Assembly (NCBI GenBank): GCA_964487155.1
Contig: CAZAQB010000189.1
Location: forward strand, 1 to 6,056
Origin: CAZAQB01 sp964487155
GTDB lineage: Bacteria > Pseudomonadota > Gammaproteobacteria > Nitrococcales > Nitrococcaceae
DNA length: 6,056 bases
Direction: 5' to 3'
Each line of letters starts with the position of its first letter. Within the stretch, counting starts at the first letter, position 1. This document shows positions 6,049-6,056 of the stretch, one piece after another. The notes beneath the pieces are model-generated. The model made no database searches. It was not told the DNA's origin and saw only the letters and a program-made list of their open reading frames with translations. Made by a program: the position numbers and the translations under genes.

Positions 6049-6056
6049 CATACCAC

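Overview
The window is GC-rich, with dense proteobacterial genes. It most resembles a gammaproteobacterium, because cysQ, nudE and a divergent yrfG lie side by side as they do in Pseudomonas (PA5175-PA5177), and because E. coli-type REP palindromes follow yrfG. The base composition and the mixed sensory/housekeeping content would suit a halophilic or alkaliphilic lineage such as Ectothiorhodospiraceae. That placement is inference; no rRNA or other marker gene is present.

Layout. Bases 2-1069 (+) hold the 3' part of a periplasmic ligand-binding protein of the branched-chain amino acid (LivK/Peripla_BP_6) type, cut by the window edge. A gap of 181 bp with hairpins and short repeats follows. Bases 1251-3773 (+) encode an 840-residue membrane histidine kinase with a double-Cache-like periplasmic domain, HAMP, two PAS domains and a HisKA-HATPase core. 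Its tail overlaps, end to end, the minus-strand gene cysQ (3725-4552). cysQ is joined by a GTGA overlap to nudE (4549-5112). nudE diverges from yrfG (5176-5853, +) across only 63 bp, where the two candidate -10 elements overlap on opposite strands. The last 200 bp are non-coding and carry two inverted REP elements and a third hairpin.

The window therefore contains two functional blocks. The first is a sensory block: a binding protein with no permease or ATPase gene beside it on the visible side, followed by a kinase. The kinase's second PAS domain keeps the haem-ligand histidine and the regulatory arginines of FixL in an ungapped alignment, so it may sense oxygen or another gas. The second is a nucleotide clean-up block: NudE cleaves ADP-ribose-type and dinucleotide compounds to mononucleotides, CysQ removes the 3' phosphate of pAp to give AMP, and YrfG dephosphorylates GMP/IMP.

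The observations most worth following up are the FixL-like haem pocket on a non-FixL kinase core, the E. coli-type REP pair, and the overlapping divergent promoters. No mobile element, CRISPR array, tRNA or rRNA gene was seen.
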